A stretch of DNA of 64,000 bases. Origin: RPQJ01 sp963698735. Its GTDB lineage: Bacteria; Pseudomonadota; Gammaproteobacteria; Steroidobacterales; Steroidobacteraceae. The translations under genes were made by a program, and so were the position numbers. The notes under the pieces were generated by a model that made no database searches, was not told the DNA's origin, and saw only the letters and a list, made by a program, of their open reading frames with translations. The stretch spans positions 124,001 to 188,000 of the forward strand of contig CAVOSA010000028.1 in NCBI GenBank assembly GCA_963698735.1, written 5' to 3'. This document shows, in pieces, positions 55,201 through 62,222 of the stretch. How positions within the stretch are numbered: position 1 is the first letter of the stretch; each line of letters begins with the position of its first letter.

Positions 55201-55882
55201 GGCCGTGCTCTACGTCTTCCGCACGCTGATCGACGAACCGATTCCGCTCAACGCGGGCTGCCTGCGTCCGCTGACGATCATGGTGCCGCAGGGGTCGATG
55301 CTCGATCCGGTCGCGCCGGCAGCGGTCGTCGCGGGCAACGTCGAGACGTCGCAGTGCATCGTCGACGCGCTCTACGGCGCGCTCGGTTTGCAGGCGGCAG
55401 CGCAGGGCACGATGAATAATTTCACCTTCGGCAACGATCGCTACCAGTACTACGAGACGATCGCGGGCGGCGCGGGCGCGGGCGTTGATTTCGACGGCGC
55501 GAGCGGCGTGCAGACGCACATGACCAACTCGCGGCTCACCGATCCAGAAGTGCTCGAATCGCGGTTTCCGGTGCTGCTGCGCGAGTTCTCGATCCGCCGC
55601 GGCTCCGGCGGCGCGGGACGACATCGCGGCGGCGACGGACTCGTGCGGCGCGTCGAGTTTCGCGAGGCGATGACGGCGAACGTGCTGGCGAACCATCGCC
55701 GCATCGCACCGTTCGGACTGGAGGGCGGGGCTCCCGGCCTGCCGGGGCGCAATTCGGTCAGGCGACGCGGGGCGGCCGCGTCAGAAACGCTCGCCGCGAC
55801 GGCCAGGCTCGCCGTAGAGCCGGGCGATGAGGTTCAGATCGAGACGCCGGGCGGCGGCGGCTTCGGGCCGCAGCGTGTCTGA
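52238..55882 (+). CDS. HyuA-HyuB fusion: hydantoinase / 5-oxoprolinase family protein
   Basis: A 1214-residue ATP-dependent amidohydrolase in one chain. The HyuA half (about 8-690) has FAVDRGGTFTDVVG, RLGTTVATNALLERTG, DMGGTSTDVSL and ETIAAGGGSLLRF (actin-like ATPase). The HyuB half (about 706-1210) begins RLEVFNALFMHVAEQMGAVLRQTA and has DFSCAIFDGEANLVA, MPVHLGSMG, SPYAGGTHLPDMTVVSPVF, and ends ETPGGGGFGP. The single-chain layout resembles 5-oxoprolinase (pyroglutamate to glutamate); hydantoin or N-methylhydantoin are alternatives. The start is TTG at 52238 with GGAG upstream; GTG at 52259 is possible. Its last 102 bp overlap the sheath gene on the other strand. Confidence 0.92.
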   Translation: MPNIEERVTDGWRFAVDRGGTFTDVVGITPDGTLFTCKVLSHDPHQPGDPALRGISMLLGQHGDAHGHRVDSVRLGTTVATNALLERTGAPTLLVTSQGMRDALLIGYQERPDIFARAIRRPPPLYRDVAEIPERVDAAGCVLTPLNEDALRRTLRSARESGIEAVAIAFLHGFRHPAHEVRAAAIAREAGFDEVIASHEAAPLLGYVARGDTTVADAYLSPVLLRYTRAFCASLRLAHGQAAVSFMQSNGGLVDADGFRGVNGVLSGPAGGVVGMIAAGTADGARRLIGFDMGGTSTDVSLSTGAIPRRFAAEIDGVRLQTPLVDIETIAAGGGSLLRFADGRLQVGPASAGADPGPACYRRNGPATITDCNVVLGRIPAERFPHVFGPAGNEPIDPLASRARLADLATAAGDESGPGYTAETLADAFLQVACARMANAIRELALHHGEDPARFGLLCFGGAAGQHACTVAELLGAGEVLLHPLAGVLSAYGIGLTSRRAIRRRTVERALDAAGEAAAGQTLALLQAEARDDLIRQSVAASDIDLQSSVQVRLAGSDTTLELSWQPAAAARKAFFAAHRQLYGFADESAALVIASVMAEAIERIEPAARTTVAAVTRDAGAAAAAATTKVWIDGAWHDVPVVLRETLQPGMAVTGPLLLCEDGATSWIAPGWNGSVAPSGLLALRRHGPARRRPAGTKDAEPDPMRLEVFNALFMHVAEQMGAVLRQTASSVNIKERLDFSCAIFDGEANLVANAPHMPVHLGSMGASVAAVLEAHGRDLRPGDACLVNSPYAGGTHLPDMTVVSPVFGVDGRRIEFFTASRAHHADVGGITPGSMPPDSRVIGEEGALIAPTRIMRDGVLDEARLRELLCGTAWPARNFSQNLADLRAQLAANARGERELRRAAADHGRDTLLAYMRHVQDNAERCVRRAIQRLRDGRFRYEMDNGQAIAVRIAVDAAAGAATVDFSGTSPQQPNNFNAPRAVTIAAVLYVFRTLIDEPIPLNAGCLRPLTIMVPQGSMLDPVAPAAVVAGNVETSQCIVDALYGALGLQAAAQGTMNNFTFGNDRYQYYETIAGGAGAGVDFDGASGVQTHMTNSRLTDPEVLESRFPVLLREFSIRRGSGGAGRHRGGDGLVRRVEFREAMTANVLANHRRIAPFGLEGGAPGLPGRNSVRRRGAAASETLAATARLAVEPGDEVQIETPGGGGFGPQRV

Positions 55883-57562
55883 CGGCGCAGCCGGACGCTG
55901 GTCCGGCGCGGATGCGAACAGTTCCTGTGCCAGCGTGCGTCGCGGCGCGGTGTCTTCGAGCGAATCGTCGAGCGACGACGGCGGTTCCCCCACCGTGAGC
56001 CGCGTGCCCGCCGGCAGCCGGCGCCACCGCACCTGCCGCACGGTGCTGCCTTCGAGCCGATGGGTCAGCATGAATGAGCGCACCTCACCCGCGCGCAGCG
56101 CCGGCAGCGAGATCAGGCAGTGGACCACGCCCTCGGCCAGGTCGTCGGCGGTGTTGATCCGCTGGTCACACACGACCTCGCACTGCTGCATCTCAGCACC
56201 TTTGCCGAACGCGCCGCTCGCGGCGAGCCCGAGCAGGAAAGCCCGCACCTGGCGGGTCAGCCGCGGCCACGTGTTGCGGTCACGGCCTTCGAAACGGGCC
56301 CAGCGCGTGCCGAGTTCGACGCTGTTGATCGTCAGCAGCTGGCGGCGACGGAATGTCAGCAGCGAGCTTTCCGTCCCGGAGCCCGAGCCGCGCGCCAGCG
56401 TCTTGAGCGGCGCCACGCCTGCGACGCTCGCACGGACGGCGTGCAGCGGGTTGACACCCTGCGCCGCCAGACGACTGCATTCGGTGTCGGTCAACAGGCG
56501 CAACGGCCGCGTGCCGGGCCGCAGCAGGATCTGTTCGTCCGGCAGGCCGTCCCATGGCGCGCGGTGCGAATCCATGCGCGAGAGTCCGCCGGCAACCGCG
56601 CCGCAGTTGGCGAAAGACTCGTGGCGGGCACGCAGCCGGTCGAACGCCTGCACGCGCGGGAAACACATCAACGCGTGGTCGCTCTGGAACGCGAGTTCCC
56701 GCAACCCTCGCAGCACCTCGTCGCACGTCTGCCACGCCGCAGGCGGATCCACGATCAGCAACGCGCGGTGGTCGCGGCAGAATTGCTCCGCAACCAGCAG
56801 CACGCCGGGGCCGACGTCGCGGTCGCGCGCCGGGGGCGGGATGCAGACGAAGTGCAGGTCTTCGACGGAGCGCAGCGCAAAGAGGCCGGTGCCGCGTTCG
56901 GCGGAGCCGATCAGGTCGTAGTCGGTGAGCGGCGCGCCATCGTCACCGTCCGGATTCGAATCGATGTACCCGATGGGATGCCGCGCGCCCGCGCGAAACG
57001 TGCGATCGGGGCGCATTCGCGGCACTGCGCCGCGAACGCGCACCAGCATCGACTCCTGCAGCGCGGAGGAAACGTAGCGAGTCGTGCCCGGCTCGGTCGA
57101 GAGCCGACGGAAGATTTCCTGGTCCTCGATGTGCTCCGAACCGAGCGTGCGCACACGCTGCACGACGAGATTGAAGCGGTCATCCTCGCCGGGTGCGATG
57201 TTGTCGTAGTCGACCGAAGCCCGCAGCACTTCGCGCGACCCGGGACTCTGCGCCTCGAGCTGCAGGATCTCGCTGCCGCAAGGCAGGCTGATGGTTGCCG
57301 GTGCGCCGCCGTTGATGACACGCACGACGACCGCTTCGCGGCCGCCGTTGTCGAAGAACTGTTCGACCGCGTAGGAGAGCATGCTCGGTTGCCAGAGGCC
57401 GCCGAACACCTGCTGGTACTCGGCGAAACTGCCCACGCGCACGGGACGGTTTACGGGCCCGCGCAGGGCGCGGCCGACGAATCCTGTCGTCGCGGTCGGC
57501 AGGCGGATGATCGGCTGGTCCGCGCCCGCCGCCTCCGTCACCGTCATGCCGCCTTGGGCCAT
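55781..57562 (-). CDS. contractile tail sheath protein, solitary
   Basis: A 593-residue homologue of phage tail and contractile injection system sheath proteins. The N-terminal domain has TATTGFVGRALRGPVNRPVRV, SFAEYQQVFGG, SYAVEQFFDNGGREAVVVRV. The C-terminal domain has RRQLLTINSVELGTRWARFE, TWPRLTRQVRAFLLGLAASGAF and VVCDQRINTADDLAEGVVH, with a trailing beta strand (VRSFMLTHRL). A further 80 residues, Pro/Ala/Arg-rich, follow the fold. The usual N-terminal PGVYVEE segment is missing. No tube, baseplate, spike, LysM or AAA+ ATPase gene is nearby. Starts at 57562 or 57547 are possible; AAGG precedes the latter. An AT-rich tract lies upstream. Its function without partners is unknown. Confidence 0.88.
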   Translation of the reverse strand: MAQGGMTVTEAAGADQPIIRLPTATTGFVGRALRGPVNRPVRVGSFAEYQQVFGGLWQPSMLSYAVEQFFDNGGREAVVVRVINGGAPATISLPCGSEILQLEAQSPGSREVLRASVDYDNIAPGEDDRFNLVVQRVRTLGSEHIEDQEIFRRLSTEPGTTRYVSSALQESMLVRVRGAVPRMRPDRTFRAGARHPIGYIDSNPDGDDGAPLTDYDLIGSAERGTGLFALRSVEDLHFVCIPPPARDRDVGPGVLLVAEQFCRDHRALLIVDPPAAWQTCDEVLRGLRELAFQSDHALMCFPRVQAFDRLRARHESFANCGAVAGGLSRMDSHRAPWDGLPDEQILLRPGTRPLRLLTDTECSRLAAQGVNPLHAVRASVAGVAPLKTLARGSGSGTESSLLTFRRRQLLTINSVELGTRWARFEGRDRNTWPRLTRQVRAFLLGLAASGAFGKGAEMQQCEVVCDQRINTADDLAEGVVHCLISLPALRAGEVRSFMLTHRLEGSTVRQVRWRRLPAGTRLTVGEPPSSLDDSLEDTAPRRTLAQELFASAPDQRPAAPSDTLRPEAAAARRLDLNLIARLYGEPGRRGERF

Positions 57563-57664
57563 ATTGCGCAACGCCGCGCCCTGACTGAAAAAATTATCTT
57601 AAAATATCACAACTGCCTGGGCTTCGACGCCACCGCAGCCCCGCTGCGCTGCGGTCCCGCCGCG
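57563..57664 (-). promoter_or_regulatory. AT-rich island upstream of the sheath gene
   Basis: The gap between the Rieske stop and the sheath start holds an unusual AT-rich tract (57587-57608), giving TAAGATAATTTTTT on the minus strand, with a -10-like TAAGAT or GATAAT. No convincing -35 is seen. Closer to the Rieske gene is a 7-bp stem, CCGCAGC / GCTGCGG (57633-57639 and 57648-57654). Together these suggest that the sheath gene can be transcribed on its own. Confidence 0.45.
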
Positions 57665-58819
57665 TCATGCCCTAGCCGGCCGGGTCGCTTTCTTCGAGGC
57701 GTGGTTCCGCGCTGAGGGCGGTCCAGCCCCACCGCCAGGCTTCGGGCATCGCTCGGCGCAGCGCTCAACGAACCAGCGCACGCCGGATTCATTCTCAGCC
57801 ATCGGCCAGGTCTCGACGGGTTCGAGATTCGCGAGCCCCTGCTGGACCCGCTCGAGCAGTCGAACGTCGGCCGCCCTCGCCTGTCGCCGCACGCGGCCGT
57901 GTGCGTAGCGCAGCAACTTCATCTCCCGGCTCGAGTCGGGCGCGGCGTAACTCGACTCACGGAACGTGCAGTGCCCGGTGGGTCCCGGCAATACCTGCAA
58001 CGCAGACAGGCCGTCAGGCGCACGTTGCAGCAGCAGGTTGGGCCAGAGATAGACGTACTCCGCCTGCACCGCCGCCGGCGGCCTGTCGCACAGCAGTTGA
58101 CGGTAGACGCGGGACGACCACGTGCCTCCGTCAGTGGCCGGGAACTGCGCTGAGGCATGCAACGCGTCGCCGTCACGCAGTGCGAACGCGGGCGGCTCGA
58201 ACAGCCGCGGCTTGAGGAGCGGCCGGGCGATCTCGAGGTGCGCCGTGTCGAGCACGTGCTCGCAGGCGAGCTTCCAGTCTGCCGCGCACGCCGTCATCCT
58301 TGGCTCGATCACCCTGCGCATCGACGACATGTCCGGCCAGCTGCCGGCGAAGGGCTCCAGGATGCGTTCGAGCGGCCGCTCCGGTCGCTCGAACGCGACG
58401 AAAACGAGACCGCGCCATTGCGCGACCTCGATGACATGCAGCCCATGGGTCCCCAAGTCGAGCCCGTCGAAGCGTTGCGCCTCCGGGATGCTCAGCAGTG
58501 CGCCGCCTTCGTCGTACGTCCAGCCGTGATAGGGACAGCGGAACCGGCCATCGACACAGAACGCGAGCCCGGTGTGCGGATCACCTTCGACGAGACGGGT
58601 GCCGCGGTGACGGCAGGCGTTACGGAATCCGTGCAGGTCGCCAGCGCGCGTTCGCAGCACGACTGCCGAGCGTCCTGCGCAATCGAACCGTGCGGCGGTG
58701 CCCGGTGCGGGCAGGTCCGACACGTGACAGACGAACTGCCAGCTGCCCGCGAAAATCCGTGCAGACTCCAGCGTTGCGCGCGTGGCATCGACGTACGAAC
58801 CGGCCGGGAGGCCTAGCAC
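57665..58819 (-). CDS. Rieske-type aromatic-ring-hydroxylating oxygenase alpha subunit-like
   Basis: A 384-residue iron-sulfur oxygenase. The Rieske domain binds a [2Fe-2S] cluster through Cys69-x-His71 (NACRHRG) and Cys95-x2-His98 (CPYHGW). The catalytic domain starts ADWKLACEHVLDTAHLEI. The usual D-x2-H-x4-H iron motif appears as Asp191-x2-His194-x4-Arg199, so the second His is replaced, while a C-terminal Asp in RAADVRLLERVQQGL is present. It resembles the choline monooxygenase/GbcA-like group. No reductase or ferredoxin gene is nearby. GTG start at 58817-58819, 6 bp after the L,D-transpeptidase stop. Substrate unknown. Confidence 0.88.
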   Translation of the reverse strand: MLGLPAGSYVDATRATLESARIFAGSWQFVCHVSDLPAPGTAARFDCAGRSAVVLRTRAGDLHGFRNACRHRGTRLVEGDPHTGLAFCVDGRFRCPYHGWTYDEGGALLSIPEAQRFDGLDLGTHGLHVIEVAQWRGLVFVAFERPERPLERILEPFAGSWPDMSSMRRVIEPRMTACAADWKLACEHVLDTAHLEIARPLLKPRLFEPPAFALRDGDALHASAQFPATDGGTWSSRVYRQLLCDRPPAAVQAEYVYLWPNLLLQRAPDGLSALQVLPGPTGHCTFRESSYAAPDSSREMKLLRYAHGRVRRQARAADVRLLERVQQGLANLEPVETWPMAENESGVRWFVERCAERCPKPGGGAGPPSARNHASKKATRPARA

Positions 58820-58825
58820 GGGCGC

Positions 58826-59980
58826 CTAGCGTCCGTCGGCTGCGGCCACGGGTGATGCAGCCGCGTCGCGGATCGGCACCGGACGATCACTTCCGTCCCA
58901 GGTGGCGCCTGCTGGAATCCTGTTTTCGACGAGCCGTGCGGACGCGAGGAACTGCTCGACAGCCGTAGCCGGCTGCGACACGGGCACGGTGATGCCTTGC
59001 GACGCGTTGACGACCTGCTCGACCAGCGGCCACTCGAGCGTCACGCCGGAGGGTTTGGCGCGCTGCGTCATGCGGTCCTGCATTTTCTTGTTGAACCGTT
59101 TGCCCTTCGCCGCCGCCTTGGCTTCGGGGTGCTCTTCGTGCGGCGGATACGACTGCACGTAGAACTGGCCATCCTGCGCCTTGAAGAGCAGCGGCTGGTT
59201 CACGACGGTGACTTTCGTGCCGACGGGCAACTGCGGGAACAGCGTCGCGATGTCCTCGGGATAGAGCCTGATGCAGCCATGGCTCGCGCGCATGCCGACG
59301 CCGGCCGGCTTGTTCGTGCCGTGCATGAGGTAGCTCGGCCAGCCGAGGTTCATCGCAAACGCCCCCAGCGGATTGTCGGGGCCGGCTGGCACCCGTGCCG
59401 GCAGGATGTCGCCTTCGGCTGCGTGCTCCCTGCGCACGGATTCCGGCGGCGTCCAGACCGGGTCCTTGCGCTTCGAGACGATCTTCGTCGCACCTTCGGG
59501 AGTTGCCCAGCCGACCATGCCGATGCCGATCGGCATGGTGATGACGACGCGTTGCTCGCCCTTCGCCGGTTTCGGGAAATAGTAAAGCCGCAGCGCCGCG
59601 AGATTGACCACGACGCCGTCGTGTGGCGCTTCCGGCAGGATGAACTGCGTGGGCAGCACGATGCGCGTGCCTTCCTTGGGCAGCCACGGATCGACGCCGG
59701 GGTTGGCGTTCACCACTTCGTCGTAGCCGAGGTTGAACCGCCGCGCGATGTCAGGCAGCGTGTCCTCTTCGCGCGCAATCGTCGCCTGCAGCGTGCCGAC
59801 GACAGCGGTGGTCTTAGGGTCGTAGGGGAACGTGTGCGTCGCGAGCGGCTCCGCGTATTGCGGCTTCGGCGGCTCGGGCGGCGGCGGTGGCGGCTCATGC
59901 CGCGGCTGGAAGATGCTGCATCCAGACAGCGTGACCAGCGCGGCGATGATCGCCACGCGTGACATGCGACTCATTCCCAT
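58826..59980 (-). CDS. L,D-transpeptidase lipoprotein (YkuD, LysM)
   Basis: A 384-residue periplasmic lipoprotein that cross-links peptidoglycan or attaches proteins to it. The lipobox is LSGC (Cys21), followed by a Pro-rich stretch. A LysM-like region lies at about 68-112 (EEDTLPDIARRFNLGYDEVVN). The YkuD domain spans about 122-260, with the catalytic motif MRASHGCIRLYPED (His234, Cys236), and a C-terminal extension follows. It is related to the ErfK/YcfS/YnhG group. The ATG at 59978-59980 was chosen; the frame is open upstream but only this start gives a clean signal peptide. It lies between the broken TPM gene and the Rieske gene. Confidence 0.93.
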   Translation of the reverse strand: MGMSRMSRVAIIAALVTLSGCSIFQPRHEPPPPPPEPPKPQYAEPLATHTFPYDPKTTAVVGTLQATIAREEDTLPDIARRFNLGYDEVVNANPGVDPWLPKEGTRIVLPTQFILPEAPHDGVVVNLAALRLYYFPKPAKGEQRVVITMPIGIGMVGWATPEGATKIVSKRKDPVWTPPESVRREHAAEGDILPARVPAGPDNPLGAFAMNLGWPSYLMHGTNKPAGVGMRASHGCIRLYPEDIATLFPQLPVGTKVTVVNQPLLFKAQDGQFYVQSYPPHEEHPEAKAAAKGKRFNKKMQDRMTQRAKPSGVTLEWPLVEQVVNASQGITVPVSQPATAVEQFLASARLVENRIPAGATWDGSDRPVPIRDAAASPVAAADGR

Positions 59981-60039
59981 GGATTTTCCGGCTCCGTTCA
60001 CGTCCCACCCCTCGTCCGCGCCGAACGGCCCGCAGCCGT

Positions 60040-60550
60040 TCAAAGTATGGCTGGGCGGTTCGGCAGTTCGTCTTCGTCGCGTCCGCCGGGCAGCGGCGGA
60101 TACTGGCGCGCCAGCAGGCGGCCGGCCTCGCGCACACCTTCGATCGCGCCCTGCTCATATTGCTCCGCGCGGAACTTCTCTTCCATCGCGTTACAGACCG
60201 CGTTCCACTCCGCGTGGGCAACGCCGTCGTTGAACCCGCGGTCGGCGACGATCTCGACGTCGCGATCCGCCAGCAGCACGTAGATCAGGATGCCGTTGTT
60301 CGCCTCGGTATCCCAGACCCCGAGCGCCGCGAACACTTCCAGCGCCCTTTGCCGCGGCGTCTTGCCTGCCCAGATCTCGCCGGGCTCCAGAGACCGCTTC
60401 GATCGCGAACCGGATTTCACCACTGTGCGTGAGTTCCGACTCGGTGATGGCCCGCTCGATCGCAACGAGGGCTTGGACCGGGAACGCCCGCGCAAGTTTG
60501 GCGCGGGTGGAGAAAACATGACGGAACCAGCGACTCCAGTCCATGGCCAT
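60040..60550 (-). pseudogene. TPM domain protein, frameshifted
   Basis: Two overlapping frames together encode one small TPM-domain protein of about 170 residues. The first, from the ATG at 60550, reads MDWSRWFRHVFSTRAKLARA, then TESELTHSGEIRFAIEAV. The family match then continues in another frame with LEPGEIWAGKTPRQRALEVF, VWDTEANNGILIYVLLADRD and IVADRGF. The switch falls between about 60388 and 60400; removing one base there would restore a single frame. It is therefore either a real disruption or a sequencing error. Its ATG overlaps the stop of the upstream TPM gene (TGATG), and lemA-TPM-TPM is a common cluster. TPM domains (YgcG-like) are extracytoplasmic or membrane-linked; this one has no signal peptide. 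Confidence 0.8.
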
Positions 60551-61476
60551 CACCATCCACCGGAGGCGCCGCCGCCTCCGAAGCCGCCGCCGCCGCCACT
60601 CCAGCCCCCACCGCCAAACCCGCCGCCGCCACCGAAACCGCCTGGGTAGCCCCAGCCGCTGCCGTGGCGCTGGCTGTACCAGCCGTTGCTGCCGCCGCGC
60701 GGCCCGCCGCCGCCCATGCCGCCCATGAGGGCGAACACGAAGGCGACGATGCCCGCGACGACGGAGATGCCGAGGATACTGATCAGCATCCAGGTCAGGA
60801 AGCCGACGAGACCGCCGGTGGCAAGCGCGCCACCCACGCGGCCGAACATGCGGCGGAAGATCGAGCCGCCGACGATCGCGAAGATGAACAGGAACGGCAA
60901 CAGGTTGAAGAGGCCGGGGATGCCCGCGGCTGGCGGACTGAACTCGGGTTCCGGCAGCGGCTCGCCGTCGATCACACGCATGACCCGGTCGACGCCGGTG
61001 TTGATGCCGCCGTAATAGTCGCCACGCTTGAACGACGGCAGGATGTCCTGCTGGATGATGCGGTTGGCCGTCGCGTCGGGCAGCGCGCCCTCGAGGCCGT
61101 AACCGACTTCGAGGCGCACCTTGCGGTCGTTGAGTGCAACCAGCACCAGCACGCCGTCATCGACCTTGCCGCGGCCGAGCTTCCACTGGTCCACCACGCG
61201 GATCGAGTACTGCTCGATTTCCTCGGGCTGCGTAGTGGGCACGATTAGCACCGCCACCTGGCTGCCCTTGGCCTGCTCGAACGCCCGCAGTTTGGCCTCG
61301 AGCGCGGAGGCCTGGTCGGGCGTGAGCGTGCCAGTGAGATCGGTGACGGGCGCCGTGAGACTTGGCACCGGGGCCAGCGCCTGCGCGAACGCGGGCGCCA
61401 GAGCCGCGACCAGCCACAGCAATGCGCCGAGGATGACCCCGCGCAGCAGCGGACGCGAAACGAGCGAGTGAGCCAC
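60550..61476 (-). CDS. YgcG-like TPM domain membrane protein
   Basis: A 308-residue protein. A signal peptide of about 31 residues ends near AFAQA. The TPM domain (about 40-170) has VTDLTGTLTPDQASALEAKL, GSQVAVLIVPTT, and KVRLEVGYGLEGALPD with the conserved RxExGxGLEG. Two transmembrane helices lie at about 190-250. The C-terminal 60 residues are almost pure Gly with Ser/Trp/Phe (GGFGGGG repeats). The usual neighbour is LemA, present just upstream. The role may be envelope quality control; the related plant protein acts in PSII repair. GTG start at 61474-61476. Confidence 0.9.
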   Translation of the reverse strand: MAHSLVSRPLLRGVILGALLWLVAALAPAFAQALAPVPSLTAPVTDLTGTLTPDQASALEAKLRAFEQAKGSQVAVLIVPTTQPEEIEQYSIRVVDQWKLGRGKVDDGVLVLVALNDRKVRLEVGYGLEGALPDATANRIIQQDILPSFKRGDYYGGINTGVDRVMRVIDGEPLPEPEFSPPAAGIPGLFNLLPFLFIFAIVGGSIFRRMFGRVGGALATGGLVGFLTWMLISILGISVVAGIVAFVFALMGGMGGGGPRGGSNGWYSQRHGSGWGYPGGFGGGGGFGGGGWSGGGGGFGGGGASGGW

Positions 61477-61534
61477 GGCGACCAGTGGAATTGCCTCGCG
61501 CCGCGCCCGCTGCGGGCGAGACGCGAGGAATGCC

Positions 61535-62158
61535 TTAGTTGGTCGCAGGTGCCGGCGTCGTGGCCGGAGCGGCCGCCGGCGTGCTGAAGTCCACGGTCGG
61601 CGGCTTGGCGATCGCCGCCTCGTTTTCGACCGCGAAGTTGGGCTTCACCTTGTACCCAAACAGCATGGCCGTCAGGTTGGTCGGGAACCTGCGCACCGTG
61701 ACGTTGAAGTCCTGCACCGCCTGGATGTAACGGTTGCGGGCCACCGTGATGCGGTTCTCGGTGCCTTCAAGCTGCGCCTGCAGGTCGCGGAAGTTCTGGT
61801 CCGACTTGAGCTCGGGGTACTTCTCGACGACGACCATCAGGCGCGACAGCGCGCTCGACAGTTCGCCCTGCGCAGCCTGGAACTGCTGCAGCGAGCCGGG
61901 ATCGTTGGCGTCGACCTTGATCTGCGTCGCCTTGGCGCGGGCCTCGGTCACGCCGATGAGCACTGCCTGCTCCTGCGCGGCGAAACCCTTCACCGTGTTG
62001 ACGAGATTCGGAATCAAGTCAGCGCGGCGCTGGTACTGGTTGACGACTTCGGACCAGGCCGACTTCGTCGCCTCATCCTGCACCTGGATCGTGTTGTAAC
62101 CGCAGCCGGACAGCAGCATGGCCGCCGCCGCCAGCAATAGCGCTTGCAAGGCTCGCAT
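61535..62158 (-). CDS. lemA: LemA family lipoprotein
   Basis: A 207-residue helical protein. The lipobox is LLSGC (Cys19), followed by YNTIQVQDEATKSAWSEVVNQY, RRADLIPNLVNTVKGFAAQE, LPEL-like YPELKSDQNF and LEGTENRITVARNRYI, with NVTVRRFPTN near the end. These are the LemA family hallmarks. Function is unknown; co-occurrence with TPM proteins is very common. The ATG at 62156-62158 has GGAGATAG upstream. It is the first gene of the lemA-TPM-TPM unit, 64 bp after the M13 peptidase gene. Confidence 0.94.
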   Translation of the reverse strand: MRALQALLLAAAAMLLSGCGYNTIQVQDEATKSAWSEVVNQYQRRADLIPNLVNTVKGFAAQEQAVLIGVTEARAKATQIKVDANDPGSLQQFQAAQGELSSALSRLMVVVEKYPELKSDQNFRDLQAQLEGTENRITVARNRYIQAVQDFNVTVRRFPTNLTAMLFGYKVKPNFAVENEAAIAKPPTVDFSTPAAAPATTPAPATN

Positions 62159-62222
62159 CGGATCTATCTCCTTGGTTGCCGACAGCCCACCCCGAATCGA
62201 CCGCGAATTTACCAGAATTTCC

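Noticed and set aside
55781..58819. Prophage or genomic island around the sheath gene
   Set aside because: No integrase, tRNA, attachment repeats or other phage genes were found; neighbours are ordinary metabolic and envelope genes.
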